Assembly (NCBI RefSeq): GCF_036625195.1
Contig: NZ_JAZKUG010000001.1
Location: 3,286,001 to 3,350,000 of the forward strand
Direction: 5' to 3'
Origin: Accumulibacter sp.
GTDB taxonomy: Bacteria > Pseudomonadota > Gammaproteobacteria > Burkholderiales > Rhodocyclaceae
DNA length: 64,000 bases
The notes below the pieces were generated by a model, which saw only the letters and a program-made list of their open reading frames with translations, had not been told where the DNA came from and did no database searches. Both the position numbers and the translations under genes were made by a program. This document shows, in pieces, positions 52,520-61,451 of this stretch (positions are counted from its first letter, which is position 1; every line of letters starts with the position of its first letter).

Positions 52520-54417
52520 GGCGCTTCCTCTCGGCGTGCCGGGTGGGCGACGGACTCGATCTCGCTGATGTTGCGCCCGGCAAAGGCCTGCCGGATGGAC
52601 TTGTCCATCCGACGCGCGGCGAAATCCTTGGTGTCGGCTTCCAGGTCGTCCATCGCCAGCATGATCTGCCGCCGGTTGTCGCCGCGCGCGGCATCGTCGA
52701 GCCGCAGCAGATCCGCGTCGACGCGCGCGCGCTCGTCCGCCGACAGCAGTTCGCCGTCGCTGGCCAGCGCCGTGCGCACGGCCTCCAGGAGGCGCTGCGC
52801 ATCGACCTGCGATTCCTTCAGCGCCCGCGCCGCCGCGTCTTCGCGCACGTGCAGCAGCGAGTCCTTGAGCATCAGTGCGATCTCGTCGTCGGTCAGGCCG
52901 TAGGAGGGCTTGACGATGATGCTCGCCTCGGCGCCCGCGGTCTGCTCGCGCGCACTGACCGCCAGCAAGCCGTCGGCGTCCACCTGGAAGCTGACGCGAA
53001 TGCGCGCGGCACCGGCAACCAACGGCGGAATGCCATGCAGCTCGAATCGCGCCAGCGAACGGCAGTCGCTGACCAGTTCGCGCTCGCCCTGGACGACGTG
53101 CACGGAGAGCGCCGTCTGGCCGTCGCGAAAGGTCGTGAAGTCCTGTGCACGGGCGGTCGGGATGGTCGAATTGCGGGGAATGATCTTTTCGACCAGGCCG
53201 CCCATCGTCTCGATCCCGAGCGACAGCGGGATGACGTCGAGCAGCAGCCAGTCGTCGCCCGAGCGGCCGTTGCCGGCGAGCAGGTTGGCCTGCATGGCGG
53301 CGCCGATGGCGACCACCTTGTCCGGGTCGAGATTGTTCAGCGGCTCCTGCCGGAAGAAATCGCCGACCGCCCGCTGCACCTGCGGCATGCGCGTCGCACC
53401 GCCGACCATCACCACGCCCTTGACGTCGCCGATCGACAGGCCGGCGTCGCGCAGGGCCTTCTTAACCGGCTGCATGGTCTTGGCGAGCAGCGTGCGGGTG
53501 ATCTCGGCAAAGGTTTCGGTACTGAGCGTCAGATCGACCACTTCACCGCTGTTCAGGCGCGCGTTGATCGGCGCCATGCCGTGCAGGGTCAGGAACTCCT
53601 TGGCTTCGCGCGCCCGCGTCAGCAGCATGCGTGCGTCCTCGACCGAGAGCGGTTGCAGTGCCGCCGCCTCAAGTATCCAGCAGAAGATGCGGTGGTCGAA
53701 ATCATCGCCGCCGAGCGCCGAGTCACCGCCGGTGGCGAGCACCTCGAAGACGCCGCGCGTCAGCCTGAGGATCGAGATGTCGAAGGTGCCGCCGCCGAGG
53801 TCATACACGGCGTAGATGCCTTCGGCGGCGTTGTCGAGCCCATAGGCGATCGCTGCCGCGGTCGGCTCGTTGAGCAGGCGAATCAGTGGCAGCCCGGCGA
53901 GGCGCGCCGCATCCTTCGTCGCCTGCCGTTGCGCATCGTCGAAGTAGGCCGGAACGGTGATCACGGCGGCGGCCAGCGGCCCTCCGAGTGATGCTTCGGC
54001 GCGCTGCCGCAGGACGCGCAGGATGTCGGCCGAGACCTCGACCGGGCTCCTGATTCCGGCCACGGTGTGCAGGCGCAGCATGCCGGGGCGGTCGTCGAAG
54101 AGGTAGGGCAGCCCCTCCGGGTTGGCGATGTCGCGCAGCCCGCGGCCCATGAAGCGCTTGACCGAGACGATCGTGTTGCGCGGATCATCCGCCTGTCTCG
54201 CCTGTGCGTCGTAGCCGACCTCGATCTGTCCGTCGGGCAGGTAACGGACCACCGACGGCAGCAAGGGCCGACCGAGGTCGTCGCTGAGGACGACCGCGAG
54301 ACCACTGCGGACGGTGGCGACCAGTGAGTTGGTGGTGCCGAGGTCGATGCCGACGGCCAGCCGGTGCTGGTGCGGCAGGGTCGACTCGCCGGGTTCCGCT
54401 ATCTGGAGCAATGCCAT
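52516..54417 (-). CDS. hscA: HscA, Hsp70-type chaperone for Fe-S transfer
   Basis: The product is 633 residues. It has the Hsp70 ATPase motifs GIDLGTTNSLV, DLGGGTFDISIL and VMVGGATRMPQVQ, and a substrate-binding domain from about 395 on. HscA binds the LPPVK loop of IscU (present in IscU here) and uses ATP with HscB to release the new cluster. The start ATG 54417 leads to 15 extra residues before the fold, as in other HscA proteins. It lies 58 bases after the hscB stop. Confidence 0.97.
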   Translation of the reverse strand: MALLQIAEPGESTLPHQHRLAVGIDLGTTNSLVATVRSGLAVVLSDDLGRPLLPSVVRYLPDGQIEVGYDAQARQADDPRNTIVSVKRFMGRGLRDIANPEGLPYLFDDRPGMLRLHTVAGIRSPVEVSADILRVLRQRAEASLGGPLAAAVITVPAYFDDAQRQATKDAARLAGLPLIRLLNEPTAAAIAYGLDNAAEGIYAVYDLGGGTFDISILRLTRGVFEVLATGGDSALGGDDFDHRIFCWILEAAALQPLSVEDARMLLTRAREAKEFLTLHGMAPINARLNSGEVVDLTLSTETFAEITRTLLAKTMQPVKKALRDAGLSIGDVKGVVMVGGATRMPQVQRAVGDFFRQEPLNNLDPDKVVAIGAAMQANLLAGNGRSGDDWLLLDVIPLSLGIETMGGLVEKIIPRNSTIPTARAQDFTTFRDGQTALSVHVVQGERELVSDCRSLARFELHGIPPLVAGAARIRVSFQVDADGLLAVSAREQTAGAEASIIVKPSYGLTDDEIALMLKDSLLHVREDAAARALKESQVDAQRLLEAVRTALASDGELLSADERARVDADLLRLDDAARGDNRRQIMLAMDDLEADTKDFAARRMDKSIRQAFAGRNISEIESVAHPARREEAP

Positions 54418-54475
54418 GAAGAAACGAGGTCCTGAGGCTGGTTGCGGGCACCGGCGGTTGCCGGCGGATCGGCGG

Positions 54476-55003
54476 TCATTCTTCGCCGGCAGCGATCGCG
54501 TCGTCGATCTCCGACAGCAGCTTCTCCTGGAACATCAGCCGTCGCACGTGATCGGCGGCCTGTTCGAGGTCGCGCCGCTCGTCAAGCAGCGCGGCGATCT
54601 CCTCCTCGCGTGCTGCCAGTTCACGCTGCAGGCGATGATGCAGGCGCTCGAGTTCGTGGTGGTCGCCGGTGGCGCGTGCTTCGGCAACGGCCTCGCGCCA
54701 TTCCATCTGTTCGACGAGAAAATCGGCCGGCATCGCGCTGTTGTTTTCGCTGCCGACATCGTGCCGCGCGAGTTGGAGCAGGTACCTGGCGCGCGGTAGT
54801 GGCTTGCGCAGCGTCTGGTACGCCTCGTTGACCCGCGTCGCCCACTGCTGCGACAGGCGTCTCGCGCCCTCGCCGGCGCTGGCGAAACGATCGGGGTGCA
54901 CCTGCGTCTGCAATTCGATGTAGCGCCGGTCGAGCAGCAGCGGATCGATCCGGAAGGCGGCCGGAAGACCGAAAAGCGAAAAATGGTCGGCTGCGAAGTC
55001 CAT
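54476..55003 (-). CDS. hscB: HscB, J-domain co-chaperone
   Basis: The product is 175 residues (E. coli 171). The J domain has the HPD motif in VHPDRF, and the C-terminal helical bundle binds IscU. The start is ATG 55003 (MDFAADHFSLFGLP), the family's N-terminus; the frame open to 55180 is not used. It brings IscU to HscA and stimulates its ATPase. The gene lies between iscA and hscA as usual. Confidence 0.96.
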   Translation of the reverse strand: MDFAADHFSLFGLPAAFRIDPLLLDRRYIELQTQVHPDRFASAGEGARRLSQQWATRVNEAYQTLRKPLPRARYLLQLARHDVGSENNSAMPADFLVEQMEWREAVAEARATGDHHELERLHHRLQRELAAREEEIAALLDERRDLEQAADHVRRLMFQEKLLSEIDDAIAAGEE

Positions 55004-55097
55004 GGCTGTGCGCGTCAGGCGTTCCGGCAAGCAGCGCGGGCCCCGCCCGTGCGCCATCTGCCGGCCGGGCGCGGGCGGCAGCGGCAAGCCGCCAACC

Positions 55098-55421
55098 TCA
55101 TACGTTGAAACTCTCGCCGCAGCCGCAGGCGTCCTTGACGTTCGGATTGTTGAAGCGGAAGCCTTCGTTGAGCCCCTCACGTGCGTAGTCGAGTTCGGTG
55201 CCGTCGAGGTAGGGCAGGCTCTTGGGGTCGATCAGGACCCTGACGCCATGCGACTCGAACTCGATGTCGTCGGGCTGTGCGGCATCGGCGAACTCGAGTT
55301 TGTAAGCCATTCCCGAGCAACCACTGGTGCGTACGCCGAGGCGCAGACCGATTCCCTTGCCACGTTTGACGATGTAGCGGGCGACGTGCGTCGCTGCCCG
55401 CTCAGAAAGCGTCACTGCCAT
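55098..55421 (-). CDS. iscA: IscA, A-type Fe-S carrier
   Basis: The product is 107 residues, exactly the E. coli length. Cys35 (TSGCSGM), Cys99 and Cys101 (ACGCGES) are the cluster ligands. Two ATGs are possible: 55430 touches AAAGGAG directly, while 55421 stands 9 bases behind it; the second gives the usual spacing and family start. IscA carries clusters from IscU to target proteins. Confidence 0.96.
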   Translation of the reverse strand: MAVTLSERAATHVARYIVKRGKGIGLRLGVRTSGCSGMAYKLEFADAAQPDDIEFESHGVRVLIDPKSLPYLDGTELDYAREGLNEGFRFNNPNVKDACGCGESFNV

Positions 55422-55455
55422 GAAAGCCATCTCCTTTCGTACCGGTCACAACCAC

Positions 55456-55845
55456 TCAGGCCTGCTCGCCGTGCTTCTTCCGGTAATCCGCCACCGCCGC
55501 CTTGATCGCGTCCTCGGCAAGAATCGAGCAATGGATCTTCACCGGTGGCAGCGCCAGCTCTTCGGCGATCTGCGTGTTGCGGATGTCCATCGCCTGGTCG
55601 ATCGTCCGCCCCTTGACCCATTCGGTGACCAGCGACGACGATGCGATCGCCGAGCCGCAGCCGTAGGTCTTGAACTTGGCGTCCTCGATGACGCCGCCCT
55701 TGCCGACCTTGATCTGCAGCTTCATCACGTCGCCGCAGGCGGGGGCACCGACCATTCCCGTCGCCACGCCTTCCTCGTCCTTGGCGAAGGAACCGACGTT
55801 GCGCGGGTTCTCGTAGTGATCCAGAACCTTGACACTGTATGCCAT
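55456..55845 (-). CDS. iscU: IscU, Fe-S cluster scaffold
   Basis: The product is 129 residues. The scaffold ligands Cys37, Asp39, Cys63, His105 and Cys106 are all in place, and the HscA-binding loop LPPVK precedes His105. It receives sulfur from IscS and iron to build a 2Fe-2S cluster. It follows iscS by 28 bases. Confidence 0.98.
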   Translation of the reverse strand: MAYSVKVLDHYENPRNVGSFAKDEEGVATGMVGAPACGDVMKLQIKVGKGGVIEDAKFKTYGCGSAIASSSLVTEWVKGRTIDQAMDIRNTQIAEELALPPVKIHCSILAEDAIKAAVADYRKKHGEQA

Positions 55846-55873
55846 GTTGCTACTCCTTCAGTTCAGTACTGCA

Positions 55874-57085
55874 TCAATGAGCGGCCCACTGGACCGTGTT
55901 CAGGTCGACACCATCCTGGACCATTTCCCAGAGCGGCGACAGCTCGCGCAGGCGGCCGATCTTGTCGTGCAGCAGCCGGATCGTGTGGTCCACCTCCTCC
56001 TCGGTCGTGAAGCGGCCGAGGGTGAAGCGGATCGAGCTGTGCGCCAGTTCGTCGTTGCGCCCGAGCGCGCGCAGGACATAGGAAGGTTCGAGCGACGCCG
56101 AGGTGCAGGCCGATCCCGACGACACGGCCAGATCCTTGATCGCCATCAGCAGCGACTCGCCTTCGACATAGGCGAAGCTGAGGTTCAGGTTGTGCGGCAC
56201 GCGATGCTCCATGTCGCCGTTGACATAGACTTCCTCGATGTCCGACAGGCCGCGCAGCAGGCGGTCGCGCAGCATGCGGATGCGCTCGTTCTCGGCACCC
56301 ATTTCCAGCCGCGCCAGGCGAAACGCCTCGCCCATGCCGACGATCTGGTGCGTCGGCAGGGTTCCGGAACGAAAACCACGCTCGTGCCCGCCGCCATGCA
56401 TCTGCGCGTTCAGGCGGACGCGCGGCTTGCGCCGAATGTAGAGGGCGCCGACTCCCTTGGGTCCGTAGGTCTTGTGGGCGGAGAAGCTCATCAGGTCGAC
56501 CTTCAGCGTTTCCAGATCGATCGCCACCTTGCCCGTCGCCTGCGCCGCGTCGACATGCAGCAGGATGCCGCGACTGCGGCAGATTTCACCCATCTCGGCG
56601 ATCGGCTGGATGACGCCGATCTCGTTGTTGACGAACATCACCGAGGCGAGGATCGTGTCCGGCCGCAGGGCCGCGGTGAAGGCGGCGAGGTCGACCAGTC
56701 CGTTCTCCTGGACATCGAGGTAGGTGACCGTGAAGCCCTGCCGCTCGAGTTCGCGACAGGTGTCGAGGACCGCCTTGTGCTCGGTCTTCACCGTCACCAG
56801 GTGCTTGCCCTTGCCGGAATAGAATTGCGCCGCCCCTTTCAGCGCCAGGTTGTTCGATTCGGTGGCGCCGGAGGTCCAGACGATCTCCTTCGGGTCGGCA
56901 TGAACCAGCTTCGCCACCTCCTCGCGCGCCTCCTCGACGGCCGCCTCGGCTTCCCAGCCGAAGGAATGCGAGCGCGAAGCGGGGTTGCCGAACTTCTCGA
57001 CGAGATAGGGGATCATCCTCTCCGCCACTCGCGGATCCACCGGCGTGGTGGCCGAGTAGTCGAGGTAGATGGGCAGCTTCAACAT
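55874..57085 (-). CDS. iscS: IscS, cysteine desulfurase
   Basis: The product is 403 residues (E. coli 404). PLP is held by Lys205 in SAHKTYGPKG, and the catalytic Cys327 lies in SSGSACTSASLEPSY, the same as in E. coli IscS. It converts cysteine to alanine and hands the persulfide to IscU and other acceptors. It is the second of two desulfurase genes in tandem; this one has the strict IscS signature, so it is taken as the operon's main enzyme. Confidence 0.97.
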   Translation of the reverse strand: MLKLPIYLDYSATTPVDPRVAERMIPYLVEKFGNPASRSHSFGWEAEAAVEEAREEVAKLVHADPKEIVWTSGATESNNLALKGAAQFYSGKGKHLVTVKTEHKAVLDTCRELERQGFTVTYLDVQENGLVDLAAFTAALRPDTILASVMFVNNEIGVIQPIAEMGEICRSRGILLHVDAAQATGKVAIDLETLKVDLMSFSAHKTYGPKGVGALYIRRKPRVRLNAQMHGGGHERGFRSGTLPTHQIVGMGEAFRLARLEMGAENERIRMLRDRLLRGLSDIEEVYVNGDMEHRVPHNLNLSFAYVEGESLLMAIKDLAVSSGSACTSASLEPSYVLRALGRNDELAHSSIRFTLGRFTTEEEVDHTIRLLHDKIGRLRELSPLWEMVQDGVDLNTVQWAAH

Positions 57086-57172
57086 GGTTCTTGCTCCGGG
57101 TTGTGGAAGTCAGCGTCAGGTTCGTGGCCGCTGCCGTCGTTGCCGGCGGGCGTTGGCCAACTCACTCGCCGC

Positions 57173-58330
57173 TCAGACAGCCATGGCCGTCAATCGTTGC
57201 AGTCGGTCGACGGTCGATCGCAGGGTGGCGAGAAAGCCTGCCACCTGTTCCTCGGTGTTGCCACGCCCCAGGCTGACACGTACCGCGCCGCGCGCCAGTT
57301 CATCGTCGACGCCCATCGCGCGCAACACGTGCGAGGGTTCCGGGTTGGTGCTCGAACAGGCGGCGCCGCTGGCCACGGCGTAGCCGGCGCGGTCGAGATG
57401 GCCGACCAGCGTCTCGCCATCGACGCCGGCGAAAGCGAAATAGACCGTGTTCGGCAAACGTTCCGCGCTCTGCCCGAAGAGCCTGCCGCCCAGCGCGACC
57501 AGTCCTTCCTCGAGCTGCGTCCGCAGCCGGTCCAGCTGGCTGGCAAGCGCGGCCCGGCGCGCGACCGCGAGCTGGCAGGCGACGCCGAAACCGACGATCG
57601 CGGCAACGTTCTCGGTCCCCGAACGCAGGCCACGCTCATGGCCACCACCGGCAATCAGCGGTTCGAGCTCGAGGCGCTTGTCGAGGATCAGGGCCGCTGC
57701 GCCCTTCGGTCCGCCCATCTTGTGCGCCGACAGCGTCAGCGCGTGCACGCCGCAACCGTTGAGGCGGCGGAAATCGACCGGCACCTTGCCGAAGGCCTGT
57801 ACCGCGTCGCTGTGGAACCAGGCACCGGCGGCCCGGGCGCTCACGGCCAGCGGCTCGATGTCCTCGATGACGCCGGTTTCGTTGTTGGCGAGCAGGAGCG
57901 AGACGATCCTCGGCTTGCGCGCCATCACCGCTGCGTACCGCTCGCGATCGATCCGACCGGCAGGGTCTGTCGGCAGCTTCTCCAGGTTCCAGCCGCGCCG
58001 TGCGAGTTGCTCGGCCGGTCTGAGAACGCACGGGTGATCGGCGGCACCGACCGCCAGCAGGCCCGGCCTGAGGCAGGCGGCGGCGCCCTTGAGCAGCAGG
58101 TTGTTGGCTTCGGAGCCGCCGCTGGTGAAGACGACTTCGCTGGCGTGGGCGCCGACCGCGGCCGCCACCTGTGCCCGCGCCTCATCGATCGCCCGTCGCG
58201 CCGCCCGGCCATACTCATGCCGGCTGGAGGCATTGCCGAACTGCTGCGAGAAGTAGGGCAACATCGCCTCGACCACCTCCGGGTCGACCGGGGTCGTGGC
58301 GTTGTGGTCGAAATAGACGGGCGCGAACAT
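57173..58330 (-). CDS. Second cysteine desulfurase (NifS/IscS family)
   Basis: The product is 385 residues, with ATG 58330 giving the family start (MFAPVYFDHNATTPVDP). PLP Lys204 is in SAHKMGGPKG and Cys325 in ASGAACSSTNPEPSH, so it should be active. It differs enough from the IscS directly downstream (short loop sequence, many substitutions) to be an old paralogue rather than a fresh copy. It lies between iscR and iscS, 87 bases before iscS, in the IscR-controlled transcript. Its sulfur acceptor may be IscU or another partner. Confidence 0.93.
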   Translation of the reverse strand: MFAPVYFDHNATTPVDPEVVEAMLPYFSQQFGNASSRHEYGRAARRAIDEARAQVAAAVGAHASEVVFTSGGSEANNLLLKGAAACLRPGLLAVGAADHPCVLRPAEQLARRGWNLEKLPTDPAGRIDRERYAAVMARKPRIVSLLLANNETGVIEDIEPLAVSARAAGAWFHSDAVQAFGKVPVDFRRLNGCGVHALTLSAHKMGGPKGAAALILDKRLELEPLIAGGGHERGLRSGTENVAAIVGFGVACQLAVARRAALASQLDRLRTQLEEGLVALGGRLFGQSAERLPNTVYFAFAGVDGETLVGHLDRAGYAVASGAACSSTNPEPSHVLRAMGVDDELARGAVRVSLGRGNTEEQVAGFLATLRSTVDRLQRLTAMAV

Positions 58331-58386
58331 GGGGTTGCGAACGCTCAGCGGTCGTGGATCAACCGACGCGACTCCTTCACGGCCTC

Positions 58387-58878
58387 TCAGCCGCTGACCG
58401 CCAGGGTCTTGGCGTTGCGCGGCTTTTGCCGGCTGCGCCGCGCATCCTGCAGGATCGCGACGTGGCCGCTCTTGCGGATCTGCTGCTCGACGAGTTCGGA
58501 CAGGCTGACCGAACTGAGATACTCGTACATCTTGTCGTTCAGCGTCGCCCACAGTTCGTGCGTCATGCAGCGCTCGTCGTCGTGACAGTTCTCGCGGCCA
58601 CCACACTGCGTCGCATCGAGCGGTTCATCGACGGCGCGAATGATGTCGGTGACCGTCATCTGGCTGGTCGGGCGAGCCAGACAGTAACCACCGCCGGGGC
58701 CGCGCACACTCTCGACCAGGCCGTAGCGGCGCAGTTTGCCGAACAGTTGCTCAAGATAGGAAAGGGAGATCTTCTGGCGGTCGCTGATGCCGGCCAGAGA
58801 AACGGGGCCGTCGCTGCAGCGCAGCGCCAAGTCGATCATTGCAGTGACGGCGAAGCGTCCTTTTGTTGTCAGTCGCAT
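58387..58878 (-). CDS. iscR: IscR, Rrf2-family Fe-S regulator
   Basis: The product is 163 residues (E. coli 162). The winged helix (about 1-80) includes SLAGISDRQKISLSYLEQL and RGPGGGY. Cluster ligands Cys92, Cys98, Cys104 and His107 match E. coli IscR residue for residue. With a 2Fe-2S cluster it represses the isc operon at type-1 sites. ATG 58878 follows AAGGAGG. A type-1-like site and a sigma-70 promoter lie just upstream (58915-58960), so it is self-regulated. Confidence 0.97.
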   Translation of the reverse strand: MRLTTKGRFAVTAMIDLALRCSDGPVSLAGISDRQKISLSYLEQLFGKLRRYGLVESVRGPGGGYCLARPTSQMTVTDIIRAVDEPLDATQCGGRENCHDDERCMTHELWATLNDKMYEYLSSVSLSELVEQQIRKSGHVAILQDARRSRQKPRNAKTLAVSG

Positions 58879-58914
58879 GGCTCCTCCTTGTAGAGCGGTT
58901 GTTCGGACAATCCA

Positions 58915-58943
58915 AGTCTAGTGGACCGGTGGTGATTAGTCAA
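58915..58943 (-). promoter_or_regulatory. Sigma-70 promoter of iscR and the isc operon
   Basis: On the minus strand TTGACT (58938-58943) and TAGACT (58915-58920) are separated by 17 bases, near the consensus TTGACA/TATAAT. The expected start of transcription is about 58907, some 30 bases before ATG 58878. The -35 box lies inside the IscR-type site. Confidence 0.8.
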
Positions 58944-58960
58944 CTATTTTACTCAGGTAT
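58936..58960 (-). promoter_or_regulatory. IscR type-1-like binding site
   Basis: On the minus strand the 25 bases from 58960 to 58936 match the published type-1 IscR consensus (ATASYYGACTRWWWYAGTCRRSTAT written in parts: ATASYYGACT, RWWWY, AGTCRRSTAT) at 22 of 25 positions; they begin ATACCTGAGT and end AGTTGACTAA. The site covers the last eight codons and stop of cysE and the -35 box of the iscR promoter. It is a fitting place for feedback repression. Confidence 0.75.
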
Positions 58961-59688
58961 TGGGGGTCGAACGGGTCACTGCGCAGCAGTTCGCCGTCAA
59001 CCTCGACTCCGGCTGCCTCGACCCGCGTCAGCAACAGGGCAAAACGGCGGTCCACCTCGACGGCATGGTCGAGCAGGCCGTGAATCGCCCTCGCCAGCGG
59101 ATCGTCCTGATCCGCCGCCAGCGCATAGGCGGAAAAGCCGAGCTTCCCAGCCATCTGCTCGCGCTTCTGCGCCTGCGCCGGGTCGATGATGCGGGCAGGG
59201 TTGCCGACGGCGGTGGCGCCCGCTGGAACGTTCTTGACGACGACCGCATTCGAACCCACCTTGGCTGATGCGCCGACCGTGATCGGTCCGAGCACCTTGG
59301 CGCCGGCGCCAATGACGACGCCGCTTTCGAGAGTCGGATGTCGTCTGCCCTTGTTCCAGGAGGTGCCGCCGAGGGTCACTCCGTGGTAGAGGGTGACGTC
59401 GTCGCCGATCACCGCCGTCTCGCCGATGACGACACCCATGCCGTGATCGATGAACAGGCGGCGGCCGATCTCTGCCCCCGGGTGAATCTCGATGCCGGTG
59501 AGAAAGCGCCCGAAATGCGAGACCAGGCGGCCGAACCAGCGCAGGTGGTGCGTCCACAGCCAGTGCGCGAGGCGATGCGAGGCCATGGCATGGACGCCCG
59601 GGTAACAGGTCAGCACCTCCCAGAAGGTCCGGGCAGCGGGATCGCGGTCGAATACCGACTGGATGTCTTCGCGCAGGTGGCTGAACAT
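58936..59688 (-). CDS. cysE: Serine O-acetyltransferase (CysE)
   Basis: The product is 250 residues. ATG 59688 gives the typical start MFSHLREDIQSVFDRDPAAR; the frame runs 24 codons further up without support. The helical N-domain is followed by the left-handed beta helix of hexapeptide repeats (IEIHPGAEIG, LFIDHGMGVVIGETAVIG with the catalytic His, GVTLGGT). It acetylates serine with acetyl-CoA, the first step to cysteine, which IscS then uses. It lies just before iscR and its last codons hold the IscR-type site. Confidence 0.95.
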   Translation of the reverse strand: MFSHLREDIQSVFDRDPAARTFWEVLTCYPGVHAMASHRLAHWLWTHHLRWFGRLVSHFGRFLTGIEIHPGAEIGRRLFIDHGMGVVIGETAVIGDDVTLYHGVTLGGTSWNKGRRHPTLESGVVIGAGAKVLGPITVGASAKVGSNAVVVKNVPAGATAVGNPARIIDPAQAQKREQMAGKLGFSAYALAADQDDPLARAIHGLLDHAVEVDRRFALLLTRVEAAGVEVDGELLRSDPFDPQYLSKIVD

Positions 59689-59731
59689 GGGGTGGAAGTC
59701 CTTGAGCGGGGCAACGGGAAAGCCTGGCGGC

Positions 59732-59760
59732 ATTCTACAATAGCCGACCAATTCAGTCAT
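59732..59760 (-). promoter_or_regulatory. Possible sigma-70 promoter of cysE
   Basis: On the minus strand ATGACT (59755-59760) and TAGAAT (59732-59737) stand 17 bases apart, 44 bases before ATG 59688. The -10 box is strong, the -35 moderate. It overlaps the last codons of trmJ. Confidence 0.5.
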
Positions 59761-60556
59761 CTATGCCTTCGGGGTGGCGATCGACGTACCGGGTGGTGCT
59801 CTGCCGTTCGACCGCATCGAGCAGGCCGCGCAGGATGTTGATCTCGTCCCGTTCGAGTGCGGCGCGCCCGAACAGGCGCCGCAGCTTGGGCAGCAGCCGG
59901 CGTGGACGTTGCGGGTCGAGGAATCCGCTGCGCACCATCACCCGTTCGAGATGTTGATAGAAGCGCTCGATGTCCTGGTGGCTCGCCGGTGGCGAGGCGA
60001 AGGCGACGGTTCTGCTGCACGCCGGTGGGTCGTTGGCGAAGGCCGCGAGGCGCAGCTCATAGGCGAGGACCTGCACCGCTGCCGCGAGGTTGAGCGAGCC
60101 ATAGTCCGGGTTTGCCGGGATGAACACCGTGCGCTGGCAGCGTTGCACCTCGACATTCGACAGGCCGGCAGTCTCGTTGCCAAAAAGCAGCGCCACCTCG
60201 CCATCGCCGGTCCTCGCCAGGATCTCTGCCGCGGCGGCGCGAGCCGCCAGCGGCGGCGGCCCGAGATTTCGCTGGCGCGCCGTCACGGCGCAGGCGAAGC
60301 GGGTGTCCGCCAGGGCCTCGTCGACGCTGCTGCACACCCGTGCGGTCGCGAGCAGATCGTCGGCGCCCGCCGCGCGGACGAATGCTTCCTCGTCCGGGAA
60401 GCGCTTCGGGTTGACCAGCAGCAGGCGCGTCAGTCCCATCGTCTTCATGGCGCGGGCGGCGGCGCCGATGTTGCCGGGATGGCTGGTGTGCGAGAGGACG
60501 ATGCGGACACGTTCGAGCGGCAGGTGCGAAGGATCGGCCCCGGCGGCGCGGTTCAT
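59753..60556 (-). CDS. trmJ: tRNA (cytidine/uridine-2'-O-)-methyltransferase TrmJ
   Basis: The product is 267 residues. ATG 60556 is preferred to an extension of nine residues. The SPOUT fold is shown by IVLSHTSHPGNIGAAARAM, LLFGNETAGLSN and the knot sequence YGSLNLAAAVQVL. It methylates position 32 of several tRNAs with S-adenosylmethionine. The C-terminal 90 residues are the usual helical extension (IERFYQHLERVM). trmJ, cysE and iscR in this order are common in proteobacteria. It is divergent from suhB with 66 bases between the starts. Confidence 0.94.
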   Translation of the reverse strand: MNRAAGADPSHLPLERVRIVLSHTSHPGNIGAAARAMKTMGLTRLLLVNPKRFPDEEAFVRAAGADDLLATARVCSSVDEALADTRFACAVTARQRNLGPPPLAARAAAAEILARTGDGEVALLFGNETAGLSNVEVQRCQRTVFIPANPDYGSLNLAAAVQVLAYELRLAAFANDPPACSRTVAFASPPASHQDIERFYQHLERVMVRSGFLDPQRPRRLLPKLRRLFGRAALERDEINILRGLLDAVERQSTTRYVDRHPEGIDD

Positions 60557-60622
60557 ATTAGAATCGGGGCTCCTCCACACCAACCGGGCGACAGCAGCCG
60601 CCCGTCAGGTTCGTCAGCAGAC

Positions 60623-61432
60623 ATGCATCCAGCTCTGAACATCATCATCAAGGCGGCGCGCCGCGCCAGCCAGATCATCAATCGTGCCGCGCTGGACATC
60701 GAGCACCTGCAGGTCACCAGCAAGCGCCAGAACGACTTCGTCACCGAGGTGGACAAGGCGGCCGAGGCGGCGATCATCGACATCCTGCGCGAGGCCTATC
60801 CGGAGTACGGGATTCTAGCAGAAGAGTCCGGCCAGGTCGCCGGCAGGGCTGCGGGCAGCGAGTACCAGTGGATCATCGATCCGCTCGATGGCACGACCAA
60901 CTTCATCCACGGCTTCCCGCAGTATGCCATCTCGATCGCCCTGGCGCATCGCGGACAGGTGACCCAGGCGGTGGTCTACGACACGGTGCGCAACGAGATG
61001 TTCACCGCCAGCAAGGGGGGTGGTGCCTTCCTCAACGATCGCCGCATCCGGGTGAGCAAGTGTCTTCGCCTCGAGGAGGCGCTGATCGGTACGGGTTTTC
61101 CCTATCGCGCCCATGAGCACATCGACACCTACCTCGCCATCTTCAAGGATCTGACGCGCCGGTCGGCGGGAATCCGGCGACCGGGTGCCGCATCGCTCGA
61201 TCTTGCCTACGTCGCCTGCGGTCGTTTCGATGGTTTCTGGGAGTTCGGCCTGTCGCCGTGGGACATCGCCGGCGGGGCGCTGTTGATCAGCGAAGCCGGC
61301 GGCCTGATCGGCGATCTGGCGGGTAACGAAAGCTACCTGCAGACGGGCAACGTCGTCGCCGGCACGCCGAAGGTCTTCGCCCAGTTGCTGCAGCTGATCG
61401 ACGTCCACCGCACGCCACTGCTGCCGGCCTGA
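60623..61432 (+). CDS. suhB: Inositol-1-monophosphatase family protein SuhB
   Basis: The product is 269 residues (E. coli 267). Metal-site motifs are all present: ILAEESG, WIIDPLDGTTNFIHG and SPWDIAGGALLISEAGG. ATG 60623 gives the usual MHPALNIIIKAARRAS; the longer open frame to 59774 lies antisense to trmJ. Besides hydrolysing inositol phosphate, SuhB of E. coli takes part in rRNA antitermination. The divergent trmJ-suhB arrangement is conserved in many proteobacteria. Confidence 0.96.
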   Translation: MHPALNIIIKAARRASQIINRAALDIEHLQVTSKRQNDFVTEVDKAAEAAIIDILREAYPEYGILAEESGQVAGRAAGSEYQWIIDPLDGTTNFIHGFPQYAISIALAHRGQVTQAVVYDTVRNEMFTASKGGGAFLNDRRIRVSKCLRLEEALIGTGFPYRAHEHIDTYLAIFKDLTRRSAGIRRPGAASLDLAYVACGRFDGFWEFGLSPWDIAGGALLISEAGGLIGDLAGNESYLQTGNVVAGTPKVFAQLLQLIDVHRTPLLPA

Positions 61433-61451
61433 ACATCGCGTAACGACGATC

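Noticed and set aside
55829..58585. 918-codon plus-strand frame
   Set aside because: Antisense to iscS and the second desulfurase.
60536..60564. TAGAAT as a suhB -10 box
   Set aside because: No acceptable -35 sequence stands 16-18 bases upstream.
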